NCBI GenBank assembly: GCA_023246445.1
Contig: JAHFIJ010000007.1
Location: 1 to 37,320 of the forward strand
DNA from: Candidatus Woesearchaeota archaeon
GTDB lineage: Archaea > Nanobdellota > Nanobdellia > SCGC-AAA011-G17 > JACQNH01
DNA: 37,320 bases
Direction of reading: 5' to 3'
Shown here in pieces: positions 7,048 to 16,217 of this stretch (positions are counted from its first letter, which is position 1; each line of letters begins with the position of its first letter). The position numbers and the translations under genes were made by a program. The notes beneath the pieces are model-generated. The model was given only the letters and a program-made list of their open reading frames with translations. It ran no database searches and was not told the DNA's origin.

Positions 7048-8181
7048 TTATCTTGTGATTAGTAATTCTTCCATCTCTTCTTTCATTTTTTTAATTTTTG
7101 GCATTTCAAAGTGTTTTCTAGCTGGCTCTAAAAATTTTATTAATTTTTCTGCTACTGCATTTTTTAGGTCTACAGGGTGCAACTTTTTATTCAAAAAATC
7201 CATTTCCAAATCTATATAAGAGCCATATTCAACATCGCCACCAAATTTCTTTTCCCTTTCGATTGATAACTTTGAGTCTTTATCTCTAAATAACAAGGAT
7301 TTGACCCAATCCAAGACAGGATTAAATACTGCTTCCCCTTCAGGACAAAATGCATTTGTTATCTTTCTTTTTATTTCTTCTAGAGAATCATGAACAAAAA
7401 TACAAGTGTCTGGCTTTGATTTACTCATCTTTAAACTAGACCAAAGCTCTTGTAATTGATCTTTAGGCACAGGCCACATTGTTGGTTTTCCTAATCCCAA
7501 TATTAAATGATGATGGATAGCAACAGGCTTTATTTTATTTCCTTCTTTATCTAACAAAGGTTTTATTTTTAATTTTGGTGCAACTTCTCTTGCAACTACC
7601 TGGGCTTTTCTTTGATCTAATCCTGCATGAGGCAAATTTATACCCTGAACAAAAATATCAGCAATCTGCATTGGAGGATAGATTAATTTAGCAAAATCCA
7701 CTGCTTCGCCTTCTTTTCTTCCCATTATAGTTATGCTTCTTTGTATTCTTCCTAATGTAATATTTTTACTGACTTCTATCATTGTTGCCCAGTAATCATC
7801 ATTATTATGATATAAATCAGAACCTAAGACAAATTTTAACTTATCTGGATCTCCCCCGACGCATTTTAAGCTTGCTTTCATTCCTTCTTTAAAATAGTTC
7901 ACAGCAATTTTTTTTATTATTTCCCTGTCACCACCTAATTTATCATTAATCCAAGTGTGCCAATCTGCTAAAAATATAGAGCAATCTGCGCCAACATCCA
8001 TAAAATCCTTAACTTTTAACATAGACATAGGGCCTGTGCCAAGATGTATCTTTCCAGAGATTTCAAAGCCGATATAATGCTTTAAAGGAAGCTTATTTTC
8101 AAGAAATTGAATTAAGTCCTCTTTTGTTAATACTTCTTCTGTGTTCCTTGTTATAATATCGAGTTTTGTTTCAGTATCCAT
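7048..8181 (-). CDS. tyrS: Tyrosyl-tRNA synthetase, archaeal type
   Basis: This 377-aa class Ic enzyme charges tRNA-Tyr. The signature HYIGFEISGKIHLGT (residues 35-49) combines the HIGH-equivalent with the archaeal/eukaryotic TyrRS pattern, and LKMSKSK gives the KMSKS loop. The FLADWHTWINDKLGG and HAGLDQRKAQVVARE segments are characteristic of TyrRS of this type, the latter contacting tyrosine. The archaeal form lacks the bacterial S4 tail, as here. It starts 9 bp after the cysS stop and is therefore probably the second gene of a cysS-tyrS operon. It ends next to the convergent 49-aa ORF. Confidence 0.95.
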   Translation of the reverse strand: MDTETKLDIITRNTEEVLTKEDLIQFLENKLPLKHYIGFEISGKIHLGTGPMSMLKVKDFMDVGADCSIFLADWHTWINDKLGGDREIIKKIAVNYFKEGMKASLKCVGGDPDKLKFVLGSDLYHNNDDYWATMIEVSKNITLGRIQRSITIMGRKEGEAVDFAKLIYPPMQIADIFVQGINLPHAGLDQRKAQVVAREVAPKLKIKPLLDKEGNKIKPVAIHHHLILGLGKPTMWPVPKDQLQELWSSLKMSKSKPDTCIFVHDSLEEIKRKITNAFCPEGEAVFNPVLDWVKSLLFRDKDSKLSIEREKKFGGDVEYGSYIDLEMDFLNKKLHPVDLKNAVAEKLIKFLEPARKHFEMPKIKKMKEEMEELLITR

Positions 8182-8190
8182 TTTAAGACC

Positions 8191-9588
8191 TTATTTTTTC
8201 TTTACTCTTGCACCTTTATCTGTATCTTCTAATATATAACCCTTATCTTCTATGGTTTTTCTTATTAAATCTGCTTTACTAAAATCTTTGGATTTTCTTG
8301 CTTTTTCCCTTTCTTCAATTAAATCTTCAATATATTCTGGCGGCTTGACATATTGCTCTTCTAAAATTCCCAGAACTGAATCTAATTTTTTAAAGGCCTT
8401 TCTTATCATTTCAACATTATTTTCACTTAGCTTTAATTTGTTAACTTTCCTTATAAAAATAAAAACTTCGCTTAAGGCTTCTGAACTATTCAAATCATTA
8501 TCCATTGCCTCTTCAAATCTTCCTAATAATAAATTCACTAATGTGGGGATTTTAGTATTATCTTTTTTTGATTTCTTTTCCAACGAATTATAAAAAGTAT
8601 TAATCCTGTCAACTGCATTTTGCGCATATTCCAATGATTCGAATGTAAAATTCATTGGCTGCCTGTAATTAACTGAAATAAATAAATACCTGATAGCTTT
8701 CGGCTTATGGCCTTTATCCAATATTTCCGGCAATGTAAAAAAATTTCCTAAAGATTTTGACATTTTTTCTTCGTTTATGTTTAGAAAAGCAGTATGAATC
8801 CAGTATTTAACAAATGGAATTTTTCCTGAAGATGCTTCCTGCTGCGCAATTTCTGCTTCGTGATGAGGGAATATTAGATCAACAGCACCACCATGCAGAT
8901 CATACTGCGGGCCAAAAAAATGCTCTGTTATTGCTGTGTCTTCAATATGCCAGCCAGGCCTTCCGGGAATTTTAATTTTTTTATTATCCGCTTCAAAAAC
9001 TGCATCCCAAAAAGGTTCATCTGGTTTTTGTTTTTTCCATAAAACAAAATCTTCAGGATTTTTCTTATTTTCATTTACTTCTACTCTTGCACCCTCTTTA
9101 ATCTGATCTAAAGGCTGCTGAGATAGTTTTCCATAGCCACCGAACTTGTTAACTTCAAAATAAATCCCGTCATCTGTGATATAAGCAAAACCCTTATCTA
9201 ATAATCTTTGAACCTGCTGTATTATTTCCGGGATATGCTCTGAGGCTCTTGCAAATTTGTTTATACTGTCTATACCTAATAAATCCATGTGCTCATGAAA
9301 GATTTTTTCATATTTCTTGGCTAACTCTAAAGCTTCTAATTTTTCTTCTCTAGACTTGTTAATTATTTTATCGTCTATGTCAGTAACATTCTGCAGATAG
9401 AATAAATCAAATCCTTTGTATCTTAAATATTTGGCAATGATATCAAACTGAGTAAATGTTTTTAAATTTCCTATATGTGCAAAATTATAGGGAGTAATAC
9501 CACATACAAACATATTAACCTTTCTGTCTTTAATAGGCTTAAAAACTTCAATTTTCTTTGTTAGTGTATTGAATACCTTAAATACCAT
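8191..9588 (-). CDS. cysS: Cysteinyl-tRNA synthetase
   Basis: The 465-aa class I enzyme charges tRNA-Cys. It shows MFVCGITPYNFAHIGN (a HIGH variant, HIGN, with zinc ligand C29), NVTDIDDKIINK, the block PGRPGWHIEDTAI, DLIFPHHEAEIAQQ with the H and E zinc ligands, and KMSKSLGN. In E. coli CysRS the second cysteine ligand lies in W-H-I-E-C; here that residue is D217. The C-terminal part has the DALR-like anticodon-binding helices and ends with EEREKARKSKDFSKADLIR. A TATA box at 9611-9618 is centred 26.5 bp from the ATG, giving a leaderless start and first position in the cysS-tyrS operon. Confidence 0.96.
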   Translation of the reverse strand: MVFKVFNTLTKKIEVFKPIKDRKVNMFVCGITPYNFAHIGNLKTFTQFDIIAKYLRYKGFDLFYLQNVTDIDDKIINKSREEKLEALELAKKYEKIFHEHMDLLGIDSINKFARASEHIPEIIQQVQRLLDKGFAYITDDGIYFEVNKFGGYGKLSQQPLDQIKEGARVEVNENKKNPEDFVLWKKQKPDEPFWDAVFEADNKKIKIPGRPGWHIEDTAITEHFFGPQYDLHGGAVDLIFPHHEAEIAQQEASSGKIPFVKYWIHTAFLNINEEKMSKSLGNFFTLPEILDKGHKPKAIRYLFISVNYRQPMNFTFESLEYAQNAVDRINTFYNSLEKKSKKDNTKIPTLVNLLLGRFEEAMDNDLNSSEALSEVFIFIRKVNKLKLSENNVEMIRKAFKKLDSVLGILEEQYVKPPEYIEDLIEEREKARKSKDFSKADLIRKTIEDKGYILEDTDKGARVKKK

Positions 9589-9610
9589 TAAAAGTGGGTT
9601 ATAATCGAGA

Positions 9611-9618
9611 TTTATAAA
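9611..9618 (-). promoter_or_regulatory. TATA box of the cysS-tyrS operon
   Basis: TTTATAAA is centred 26.5 bp upstream of the cysS ATG (9588) on the minus strand. The remaining gap to 9731 holds only a short GAGAT/ATCTC hairpin and no gene that I can see. Confidence 0.65.
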
Positions 9619-9731
9619 TATATTCCAGTAGCCTTTTGTAAATAGTTACTTTGTGTCTCTGTAGAATTCAATCGCTTTAACTAATTCTTAGTGAGATAAA
9701 TTAGAATCTCTTATAACCTCTAATTCGGCGT

Positions 9732-10529
9732 CTAGATTTTTTTGGCCCTTTGGGCAAATATACCCCAACCAGCACTACCCGAAAAGGCAATACCCTCGTC
9801 CCTAGCGCCGAGACCCAAGTCCCCGTCACGACCGAGAACCATTAAACCTGTTGAAGATTTCTTAGGCGGGTAAACATTTCTATCACCTTTATCTAATTGA
9901 TTTAAAAAAGGTAACCCAAATTCTAAACCATAACCCTCAAATTTAATTTCTCGTTCTTCTCTTTGAAATATTGGATGTGGATAAATTTGCGTTAATCCAT
10001 GCAAAACTGTAAAATAACCACCTAATGGCATTCCTGGGTCAGGAACAAAACCTGGATTAACTACTAAAATCCTTTCTGTTAAAATACCTAAGCTATAAGT
10101 TTCATTTGTAAATGGGTTTTTAAATAATCCAATTTTAAGATCTTCTTCTAAGGCATTATATAATCTTAAAGATTCTTTTGGATTTACGGTATCTTCCTGA
10201 ATTTGACCCTTAGGTAATCTTAAAGTTAAACCTAAATCTTCCCAATACCCCCCGAGATTTGGTAATCTATTCACTTGTAATAATTCTTCAGATTCTTGTG
10301 GCGTTATTGGAAACACATTAGAACTTCTTAAGGTTGGATCTTCCCATATAGTAGTTGTTAAAGCAGCTCTTTTAGTTACACTTAGTTGGACTTCTTGACC
10401 CTTTTGATTTTCTGGAATTCCTGCGGCTGTTTTTTCAAAAATTTTATTATGTTTTCTGATTAATTCCTCAGTAAATTCATTTCTACCGTAAGTTAAAATG
10501 TGTATATCTTCTAAAGTGCCTATTGCCAT
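9732..10529 (-). CDS. Hypothetical protein, 265 aa
   Basis: The frame is long and well promoted: a TTTATAAA box at 10552-10559 with a CGAAAGG BRE-like stretch lies 26.5 bp before the ATG. I do not recognise the family. The protein has no signal peptide or membrane segment. It contains a middle segment rich in short hydrophobic strands and G/P turns (YSLGILTERILVVNPGF, then GMPLGGYFTVLHGLTQIYPH) and a glycine-rich C-terminus (LGRDGDLGLGARDEG, then FSGSAGWG). This suggests a mainly beta, soluble cytoplasmic protein. Its neighbours (cysS, an unknown ORF, RNase J) give no clear functional hint. Confidence 0.8.
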   Translation of the reverse strand: MAIGTLEDIHILTYGRNEFTEELIRKHNKIFEKTAAGIPENQKGQEVQLSVTKRAALTTTIWEDPTLRSSNVFPITPQESEELLQVNRLPNLGGYWEDLGLTLRLPKGQIQEDTVNPKESLRLYNALEEDLKIGLFKNPFTNETYSLGILTERILVVNPGFVPDPGMPLGGYFTVLHGLTQIYPHPIFQREEREIKFEGYGLEFGLPFLNQLDKGDRNVYPPKKSSTGLMVLGRDGDLGLGARDEGIAFSGSAGWGIFAQRAKKI

Positions 10530-10551
10530 AAGATTTTAATAATTTAAAGGA

Positions 10552-10559
10552 TTTATAAA
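10552..10559 (-). promoter_or_regulatory. TATA box of the 265-aa hypothetical gene
   Basis: TTTATAAA lies 26.5 bp from the ATG at 10529 and is preceded on the minus strand by CGAAAGG, a plausible BRE. A leaderless transcript is predicted. Confidence 0.65.
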
Positions 10560-10651
10560 CCTTTCGCATTTGTTACTACTTTTAGATTAATATATTTGAT
10601 CAAACGCTTTTAAAGTATCATAGTAGTTATACTTACTGCAGTTATTGACGC

Positions 10652-11059
10652 CTATTGTATTAATTTAATTCCGCTCTCTTCTATACCCATTTTAGATTCA
10701 AACTCAAACGGCTTTTCTATCCTAATTCTTCTTGGTTTTATTTTTAACTGCATTAAACAGTTACACCAGTTCTTTACCATTTCACCACCAACATTACTAA
10801 TTTTGTAACTGGTTAGCTGTCCTGCATACTTAAGAATATATGTTTCAGTGTAAATGCGATAAAAACTGGTTTCAAGCCGAATTAAGCCATTGTTGATTTT
10901 TGAGCAAAAAAGTTTAAAAAGAAATTTGTAAAAAAACCTAAGAGGAGCGATAATGCAAAATATTACATTTAAAAGCCAAAACAAAGAAGAAGTATATTCT
11001 ACATCACAATAATGAGCTAACCAGTTATCCAGTAGCCTGATGTCCTGAAATGATGCCAC
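10652..11059 (-). CDS. Hypothetical protein with one hydrophobic segment (doubtful)
   Basis: A 135-codon frame starts at GTG 11059. It contains a hydrophobic stretch (SLFWLLNVIFCIIAPLRFF) that could be one membrane helix and a charged C-terminus (LKIKPRRIRIEKPFEFESK). I do not recognise it. The frame spans a 12-bp perfect inverted repeat (10807-10818 and 11015-11026), so part of it may be an inserted repeat element. The start codon is GTG and no Shine-Dalgarno is visible. It diverges from the RNase J gene, whose TATA box lies about 29 bp from this start. The length without stops in AT-rich DNA is the main support. Confidence 0.4.
   Translation of the reverse strand: MASFQDIRLLDNWLAHYCDVEYTSSLFWLLNVIFCIIAPLRFFYKFLFKLFCSKINNGLIRLETSFYRIYTETYILKYAGQLTSYKISNVGGEMVKNWCNCLMQLKIKPRRIRIEKPFEFESKMGIEESGIKLIQ
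10807..11026. repeat. 220-bp segment bounded by a 12-bp inverted repeat
   Basis: AACTGGTTAGCT at 10807-10818 is matched by its exact reverse complement AGCTAACCAGTT at 11015-11026. A nearly identical string (AACTGG, one extra G, TTAGCT) begins the hairpin region at 34397-34409. The segment could be a degenerate miniature element; no target-site duplication is obvious. Confidence 0.4.
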
Positions 11060-11083
11060 ACTTTAAATTTTTCTTCAGAAATC

Positions 11084-11093
11084 TATATAAAGA
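11084..11093 (+). promoter_or_regulatory. TATA box of the RNase J gene
   Basis: CTATATAAAG is centred 26.5 bp upstream of the ATG at 11115, predicting a leaderless transcript. Confidence 0.65.
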
Positions 11094-11114
11094 GACTACT
11101 TTTAAGATTTATAG

Positions 11115-12437
11115 ATGGAATTATATGCAGTTGGAGGTTATAGCGAAGTTGGCAAGAATATGACTGGTTTAAGCTTTAATAAAGAATCAGTTATATTTGA
11201 TATGGGCTTTTTTTTACCCGAGATTATAAATTTTGAAGAAGAAATAGTTGAAAAGGGCTTAATTTCAAGAGATGCAATGATTAGAAAAGGGGCTATTCCA
11301 AATGACAATATATTAGACCCTAAAACAGTAAAGGCGATATTTACCAGCCACTGTCATTTAGATCATATAGGAGCAATACCATTTTTAGCGCCGAGATATG
11401 ATGCACCTATAATCTCATCACCATATACAATAGATGTTATAAGAAGAATGATGGTAGAAGATGGCTATAATTTAAAAAATCCCTTAAAGCCAGTAAATTT
11501 AAATTCAAATTTCCAGATTAATAAAGATATTAAAGTTGAGTTAGTCGGTGTAACACATTCAACACCACATACTGCAATTTTAGCTTTGCATACTCCTGAA
11601 GGTATTGTAATATATGCAAATGATTTTAAGTTTGATAATCATCCAGTGGTTGGAAAAACAACAAATACAAAAAGATTAAAAGAATTGGGGAAAAAGGGCA
11701 TAAAAGCCTTAGTAGTTGAAAGCTTATATGCAGACCTGGACCAAAAAACACCAAGCGAAAAAGTTGCAAGAGAAATGTTAAAAGAAGTTTTGCATGGAAC
11801 TGAAAATTCTGAAAAAGCAATATTTGCAACTACATTTGCATCACATATAGCAAGACTGCAAAGCATATTGGATTTTGGAAATGAATTAAGAAGAAAGGTT
11901 GTGTTTGTTGGAAGAAGCTTTGATAAATATATAGTGTCTGCTGAGAAACAAAAATTAGTAAATTTTTCCAAGCGTGCCATGATATTAAAATATAGAAATG
12001 AGATTGATGGCTTTTTCAGGAAATTAAATAAATTAAGAGATAAATATCTAGTGATATGCACCGGCGGGCAGGGAGAGCCGAATTCTGTTTTAAGCAAGAT
12101 TGTAAATGGGCAGTTTCAGTTTGAATTTAAACCGATGGATCAGGTTATCTTTTCTAATAGAGTTATTCCAGTAGAATTAAATATTGAAAACAGGAGAAGA
12201 ATGGAAGAAAAATTAAAAGAGAAAAGAGTCAGGATTTTTTCAAATATCCATGTAAGTGGGCATAGTTCCAGAGAGGATTTAAGAGATTTAATTAATATAT
12301 TAAAGCCTAAAAATTTGATACCAACTCATGCAGGAAATGAAAAACAAAAAGCATTTGGGGAATTAGCTGAGGAAGAGGGTTATAAAGTAGGTGTTAATGT
12401 GCATTTATTAGAGAATGGGAAGAGCATTAGATTTTGA
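11115..12437 (+). CDS. rnj: Archaeal RNase J, 5'-3' exoribonuclease of the beta-CASP family
   Basis: The 440-aa protein has the metallo-beta-lactamase fold with HCHLDH at residues 79-84 (motif II), an HSTPHT segment, ANDFKFDNHP, and the beta-CASP part with CTGGQGEP and a terminal HVSGHSS then PTHAGN. Length matches aRNase J. The enzyme degrades RNA processively from the 5' end in archaea and acts in mRNA turnover. The N-terminus begins directly with the MELYAVGGYSEVGKN strand, so the leaderless ATG at 11115 is right. It lacks the KH domains found in FttA, the other beta-CASP protein in this window (23461-25359). The accessory island begins 78 bp downstream. Confidence 0.92.
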   Translation: MELYAVGGYSEVGKNMTGLSFNKESVIFDMGFFLPEIINFEEEIVEKGLISRDAMIRKGAIPNDNILDPKTVKAIFTSHCHLDHIGAIPFLAPRYDAPIISSPYTIDVIRRMMVEDGYNLKNPLKPVNLNSNFQINKDIKVELVGVTHSTPHTAILALHTPEGIVIYANDFKFDNHPVVGKTTNTKRLKELGKKGIKALVVESLYADLDQKTPSEKVAREMLKEVLHGTENSEKAIFATTFASHIARLQSILDFGNELRRKVVFVGRSFDKYIVSAEKQKLVNFSKRAMILKYRNEIDGFFRKLNKLRDKYLVICTGGQGEPNSVLSKIVNGQFQFEFKPMDQVIFSNRVIPVELNIENRRRMEEKLKEKRVRIFSNIHVSGHSSREDLRDLINILKPKNLIPTHAGNEKQKAFGELAEEEGYKVGVNVHLLENGKSIRF

Positions 12438-12502
12438 AAAATCATTAATCATGCCACACAACAACAAACAGTAAAAGCCCTGAGCAGGCTGTTAAGGAAA
12501 TG

Positions 12503-12510
12503 GGTGGGAG
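12503..12510 (+). promoter_or_regulatory. Strong Shine-Dalgarno deciding the methyltransferase start
   Basis: GGTGGGAG ends five bases before ATG 12516. It overlaps the GTG at 12504, which would otherwise extend the frame by four codons, and so supports ATG 12516 as the start. Confidence 0.6.
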
Positions 12511-12515
12511 ATAAT

Positions 12516-15500
12516 ATGAAAGCTGAAGAGTTAAAAAAAGAGATACGTGAACGCATATACCAACACATAACTAAGATAAACTCTGCTCAAGATATCTTTG
12601 ATCTTTTTAAACTATTAAATTATCCAAAAAACATTCTTTTCGACATTTCTTCAAAAAGAAAGAAAACTTCATTTGATTTCAGAAAAGAAGATGAACAAAG
12701 AATTAAAGAGGTATACTCCATATTGAGTTTTGATGATAAGCTTCCTGTTTTTTTGCTTGAGACGACAACTTTGACTCCTTCTTTTATTAGATCTGTAACA
12801 AATACATTTGATAAACAATATTTGCAGTTTCTCTTAATCTTTACAACAAGGTATTCTGAAATTATTTTTGTATTCCCTGACAGAGAAAAAGTTGAAGTTG
12901 GGAAACATAAACTTAGATTAACTAAACTAATTGTTGATAAAGAGGACGTAATAAGCAAGAAGGAATACTATAGTGTTATTGAGACGCTTGCCAATATACG
13001 CTATGAAAATGAAGCAATCTGGAGAGATGTTTGGAGAAAATGGAAAAAGGCTTTCAGTGTTGAAAGAGTAACAGAAGATTTCTTTGAAGACTATAAACAC
13101 ATATTTTTTACATTAAGGAATGATTTACACAAGCAGAATACTCCGAGAAAAGAATCTCATGAGTTTACTTTGCAACTCCTCAACAGGATAATGTTCATTT
13201 ATTTTATCTCAAAAAAGAAGTGGCTGGAACATCCAAAGTTTATTGAATGGCTCTGGACTTCTTACAAGAATCTTAGCAAATTCAGCTCAAATGAATTTTA
13301 TGATAAATGGCTCAAGCAGGTATTTCTTAAGGCATTTAACAACCGCTCAGATGAAATTAAAGGTTTGCCTGATGATATCGTAAAGGTTATTTTAAGCGCT
13401 CCTTATCTTAATGGTGGCTTGTTCAGGCAGAATAATCTGGATAGTCTGAAAATTGAGATAAATGACAGGATGTTTCAGAGAATCTTTGAGTTCTTTGAGA
13501 AGTACAATTTTACAATAAAAGAAGACATGCCTCTTGAATCAGAAGTTGCAGTTGACCCCCAGATGATTGGTTATGTTTATGAGTCATTGGCTTATGTCGG
13601 CGATGAGATTTATGACAGGAATGATTTGGGCATTTTCTATACTCCAAGAGTTGAAGTTGATTTCATGTGTAGAAGAAGTTTGGTTGAGTATTTGTCAAAA
13701 AATCTGCCAGAAATTCCAAAGGAGAAATTTTATCATTTAATTTTTGATTTACCAGAAGAAAAAGACAAAATAGAAAAATGGTTTGACAAAGGAAATTTGT
13801 GGAGAAAATTAGAAGAAACCCTTGACAACTTATCTGTTGTTGATCCTGCCTGCGGTTCTGGGGCTTTTCTTGTTGGAATGCTGAATGTTGTTGCAGAAGT
13901 TTACAGGATAATCTACAAGTATATGGACAGAAACCTGACAGATTTTCAATTGAAAAACAGGATTACCCAATATTCTCTTTATGGTGTGGATGTAATGCCT
14001 TGGGCAATTCATGCCGCTGAATTAAGATTATGGCTTCAGTTGATTGTTGAAACTGAGTTCAAGAAAGACGAATTAAGGAAACATCCTTTATTGCCCAACT
14101 TAAACCTTAACTTAAGAATTGGAGACTCTCTTGTGCAGGAAATAGGCGGAATAAGCTTTAACCTGAGAACAAATAATTTGAAGCCTCATTTAAAAAAGAA
14201 GCTGGAAGTTCTTAAGCAGGAGAAAAGAAAATACTTTGAAAATTCTCCGACTGCAAAATTCAAAACTCCTGAAGAAGTAAAGACAGAGGAGATAAGGCTT
14301 TTTGAGGAAATTATTGACGAGAGGATTGAAAGCCTTGGGACGGACATTGAAGTTTTGAAGAATGATATCCAAAAAGCCAAATCCCAAAGAACATTAACTG
14401 GAGAATATAATATAGATGAAAAGAAAGTAAAAGAAAATGAATTTAGAATTGATATTAACGAGAAAGAAATTGAAAAGCTGAAGAAAATCAAAGCATTACT
14501 GAGAGATCCTGAAAAGAAGCCATTTGTCTGGGACATTGACTTTGCAGAAATCTTTTCAGAAAAGAATGGGTTTGATGTTGTTATTGGTAATCCGCCTTAT
14601 GTCAGGCAAGAAATGATTTCTCCGCCAAACAAAATGAAGTCAGAAGTAAAGATTGAAGATAGAAAAGAATACAAAGAAAAACTTATTAGATCTGTGCGGG
14701 GCCATTTTCCTGTTATTGAAAACCTCAATAAACAGAGTGATTATTACATTTACTTCTATTTTCATGGCTTAGGCTTATTGAATAACAAAGGAACTTTTTG
14801 TTTTATTACATCCAATTCTTGGCTTGATGTTGGTTATGGTAAAGAATTACAGGAATTTCTCTGCAAATATGTTCCAATAACTGCGATTTATGATAATCCA
14901 AAAAGAAGCTTTGCTCATGCTGATGTAAATACGATAATTGCTTTATTTGGGGCTCCTGAAGTCAGACAGAGAAACTTGGGAGATTGGATTTCTGGAATAA
15001 ATGGTGGGAATGAAACAATTTGGTCAAATGTAAAACATACAGCAAAATTTGTAATGTTCAAGAAACAATTTGAAGAAGTTTTATCTACACAGAATCTTAT
15101 TGGCATTGAAAACATTAAGGCAAAAATAAAGAGAGAAGGAATCACTGAATTGGTTAAAAATGTTGTTGCAACCCAAGATTTTAGATGTTTTCCGATGATT
15201 CAGGAGGATTTGCTTGAAGATGGCTGGGAATATCCCGAAAACTACAAAAATGGCAGATTCAAGATAGGCAGTTATGAAGGCAATAAATGGGGCGGAAAAT
15301 ATATCCGAGCTCCTGATATCTTTTATACAATTTTGGAGAAGGGGAAAAATAAATTAGTTGAATTAGGAAAAATATCAAAAATTCGATTTGGTATTAAAAC
15401 TGGTGTAAATGAATTTTTCTATTTGGATGAACAAAAACAAAGAGAATGGAAAATTGAAAAGGAATTTTTGAAACCGGTTGTTAAGGGTCCAAAAGAATGC

Positions 15501-16214
15501 GAATCTATCATAATAAATCCAACAACTTTAAAATTTAAAGCTTTTATCTGCGACAAAACAAAATCGGAACTCAAAGGAACAAATGCCTTGAAATATATTG
15601 AATGGGGGGAAAAACAGAAAAATGAAGATGGGATACATTGGCTAAAAATACCAAGTGTTTCAGGAAGAATTAGATGGTATGAAATCCCCGACCTACCAAA
15701 AGCAGATATTTTATTTAATCAATTTTTTAATGAACGTTTTTTGTTTCCATGGAATAGAGAACATTTTTTGGTAGATCACGCGTACTATTATCTAATTTAC
15801 CCTGAGAATATTGAACTTCTAGTTTTTACTTTAAATTCTGTTATTAATTTCTTAATGGTAGAGATATTTGGGCGTACAGGGTTAGGAGAAGGAGCATTAC
15901 AAACTTATGCTCCAGAAATGAAGCCTCTAATCATAATAAATCCGTTAAAAATAGAGACTGACAAGAAAAAGATTATTAGTGTTTTAAAAAAATATGAAAA
16001 ACATAAACCCAGATCAATCTTCGAAGAACTTGGCATCAACTCAGACAAGCCAATTCGTGAGCAAGAGCCAAAGCCTTTTCCTGACAGGACAGAGCTTGAC
16101 AAGATTATTTTTGATGAGATTGGATTGACCAAAGAGGAGAGGAAAGAGGTTTACTGGAGTGTTTGTGAGTTAGTTAAGCAGAGGCTTGAAAAGGCGAGGA
16201 GTTTGAGGGATTAA
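12516..16214 (+). CDS. Large N6-adenine DNA methyltransferase, COG1002/Eco57I-like (restriction-modification or PglX-like)
   Basis: The 1232-aa protein contains SAM motif I DPACGSG at residues 443-449 and catalytic motif IV NPPY at 692-695, the order of gamma-class N6-adenine methyltransferases of the Eco57I/COG1002 group. Roughly 440 residues precede the methylase core and could hold a nuclease or helical recognition region; I see no certain PD-(D/E)xK triad. A coiled-coil-like insert (about 560-670) lies between the motifs. The C-terminal third resembles TaqI-type target recognition and ends with a helical EIGLTKEERKEVYWSV segment seen in many COG1002 proteins. Proteins of this kind act in type IIG R-M, BREX (PglX) and DISARM (DrmMI). 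It heads a rightward cluster; the next gene starts 3 bp after its stop. Confidence 0.88.
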   Translation: MKAEELKKEIRERIYQHITKINSAQDIFDLFKLLNYPKNILFDISSKRKKTSFDFRKEDEQRIKEVYSILSFDDKLPVFLLETTTLTPSFIRSVTNTFDKQYLQFLLIFTTRYSEIIFVFPDREKVEVGKHKLRLTKLIVDKEDVISKKEYYSVIETLANIRYENEAIWRDVWRKWKKAFSVERVTEDFFEDYKHIFFTLRNDLHKQNTPRKESHEFTLQLLNRIMFIYFISKKKWLEHPKFIEWLWTSYKNLSKFSSNEFYDKWLKQVFLKAFNNRSDEIKGLPDDIVKVILSAPYLNGGLFRQNNLDSLKIEINDRMFQRIFEFFEKYNFTIKEDMPLESEVAVDPQMIGYVYESLAYVGDEIYDRNDLGIFYTPRVEVDFMCRRSLVEYLSKNLPEIPKEKFYHLIFDLPEEKDKIEKWFDKGNLWRKLEETLDNLSVVDPACGSGAFLVGMLNVVAEVYRIIYKYMDRNLTDFQLKNRITQYSLYGVDVMPWAIHAAELRLWLQLIVETEFKKDELRKHPLLPNLNLNLRIGDSLVQEIGGISFNLRTNNLKPHLKKKLEVLKQEKRKYFENSPTAKFKTPEEVKTEEIRLFEEIIDERIESLGTDIEVLKNDIQKAKSQRTLTGEYNIDEKKVKENEFRIDINEKEIEKLKKIKALLRDPEKKPFVWDIDFAEIFSEKNGFDVVIGNPPYVRQEMISPPNKMKSEVKIEDRKEYKEKLIRSVRGHFPVIENLNKQSDYYIYFYFHGLGLLNNKGTFCFITSNSWLDVGYGKELQEFLCKYVPITAIYDNPKRSFAHADVNTIIALFGAPEVRQRNLGDWISGINGGNETIWSNVKHTAKFVMFKKQFEEVLSTQNLIGIENIKAKIKREGITELVKNVVATQDFRCFPMIQEDLLEDGWEYPENYKNGRFKIGSYEGNKWGGKYIRAPDIFYTILEKGKNKLVELGKISKIRFGIKTGVNEFFYLDEQKQREWKIEKEFLKPVVKGPKECESIIINPTTLKFKAFICDKTKSELKGTNALKYIEWGEKQKNEDGIHWLKIPSVSGRIRWYEIPDLPKADILFNQFFNERFLFPWNREHFLVDHAYYYLIYPENIELLVFTLNSVINFLMVEIFGRTGLGEGALQTYAPEMKPLIIINPLKIETDKKKIISVLKKYEKHKPRSIFEELGINSDKPIREQEPKPFPDRTELDKIIFDEIGLTKEERKEVYWSVCELVKQRLEKARSLRD

Positions 16215-16217
16215 AAG

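Noticed and set aside
9619-9731. Possible small RNA with GAGAT/ATCTC hairpin in the cysS upstream gap
   Set aside because: The stem is only five base pairs and no C/D or H/ACA box pattern could be established.
11639-12097. 152-codon minus-strand frame inside the RNase J gene
   Set aside because: Antisense shadow of conserved RNase J sequence, low-complexity composition, no start signals.
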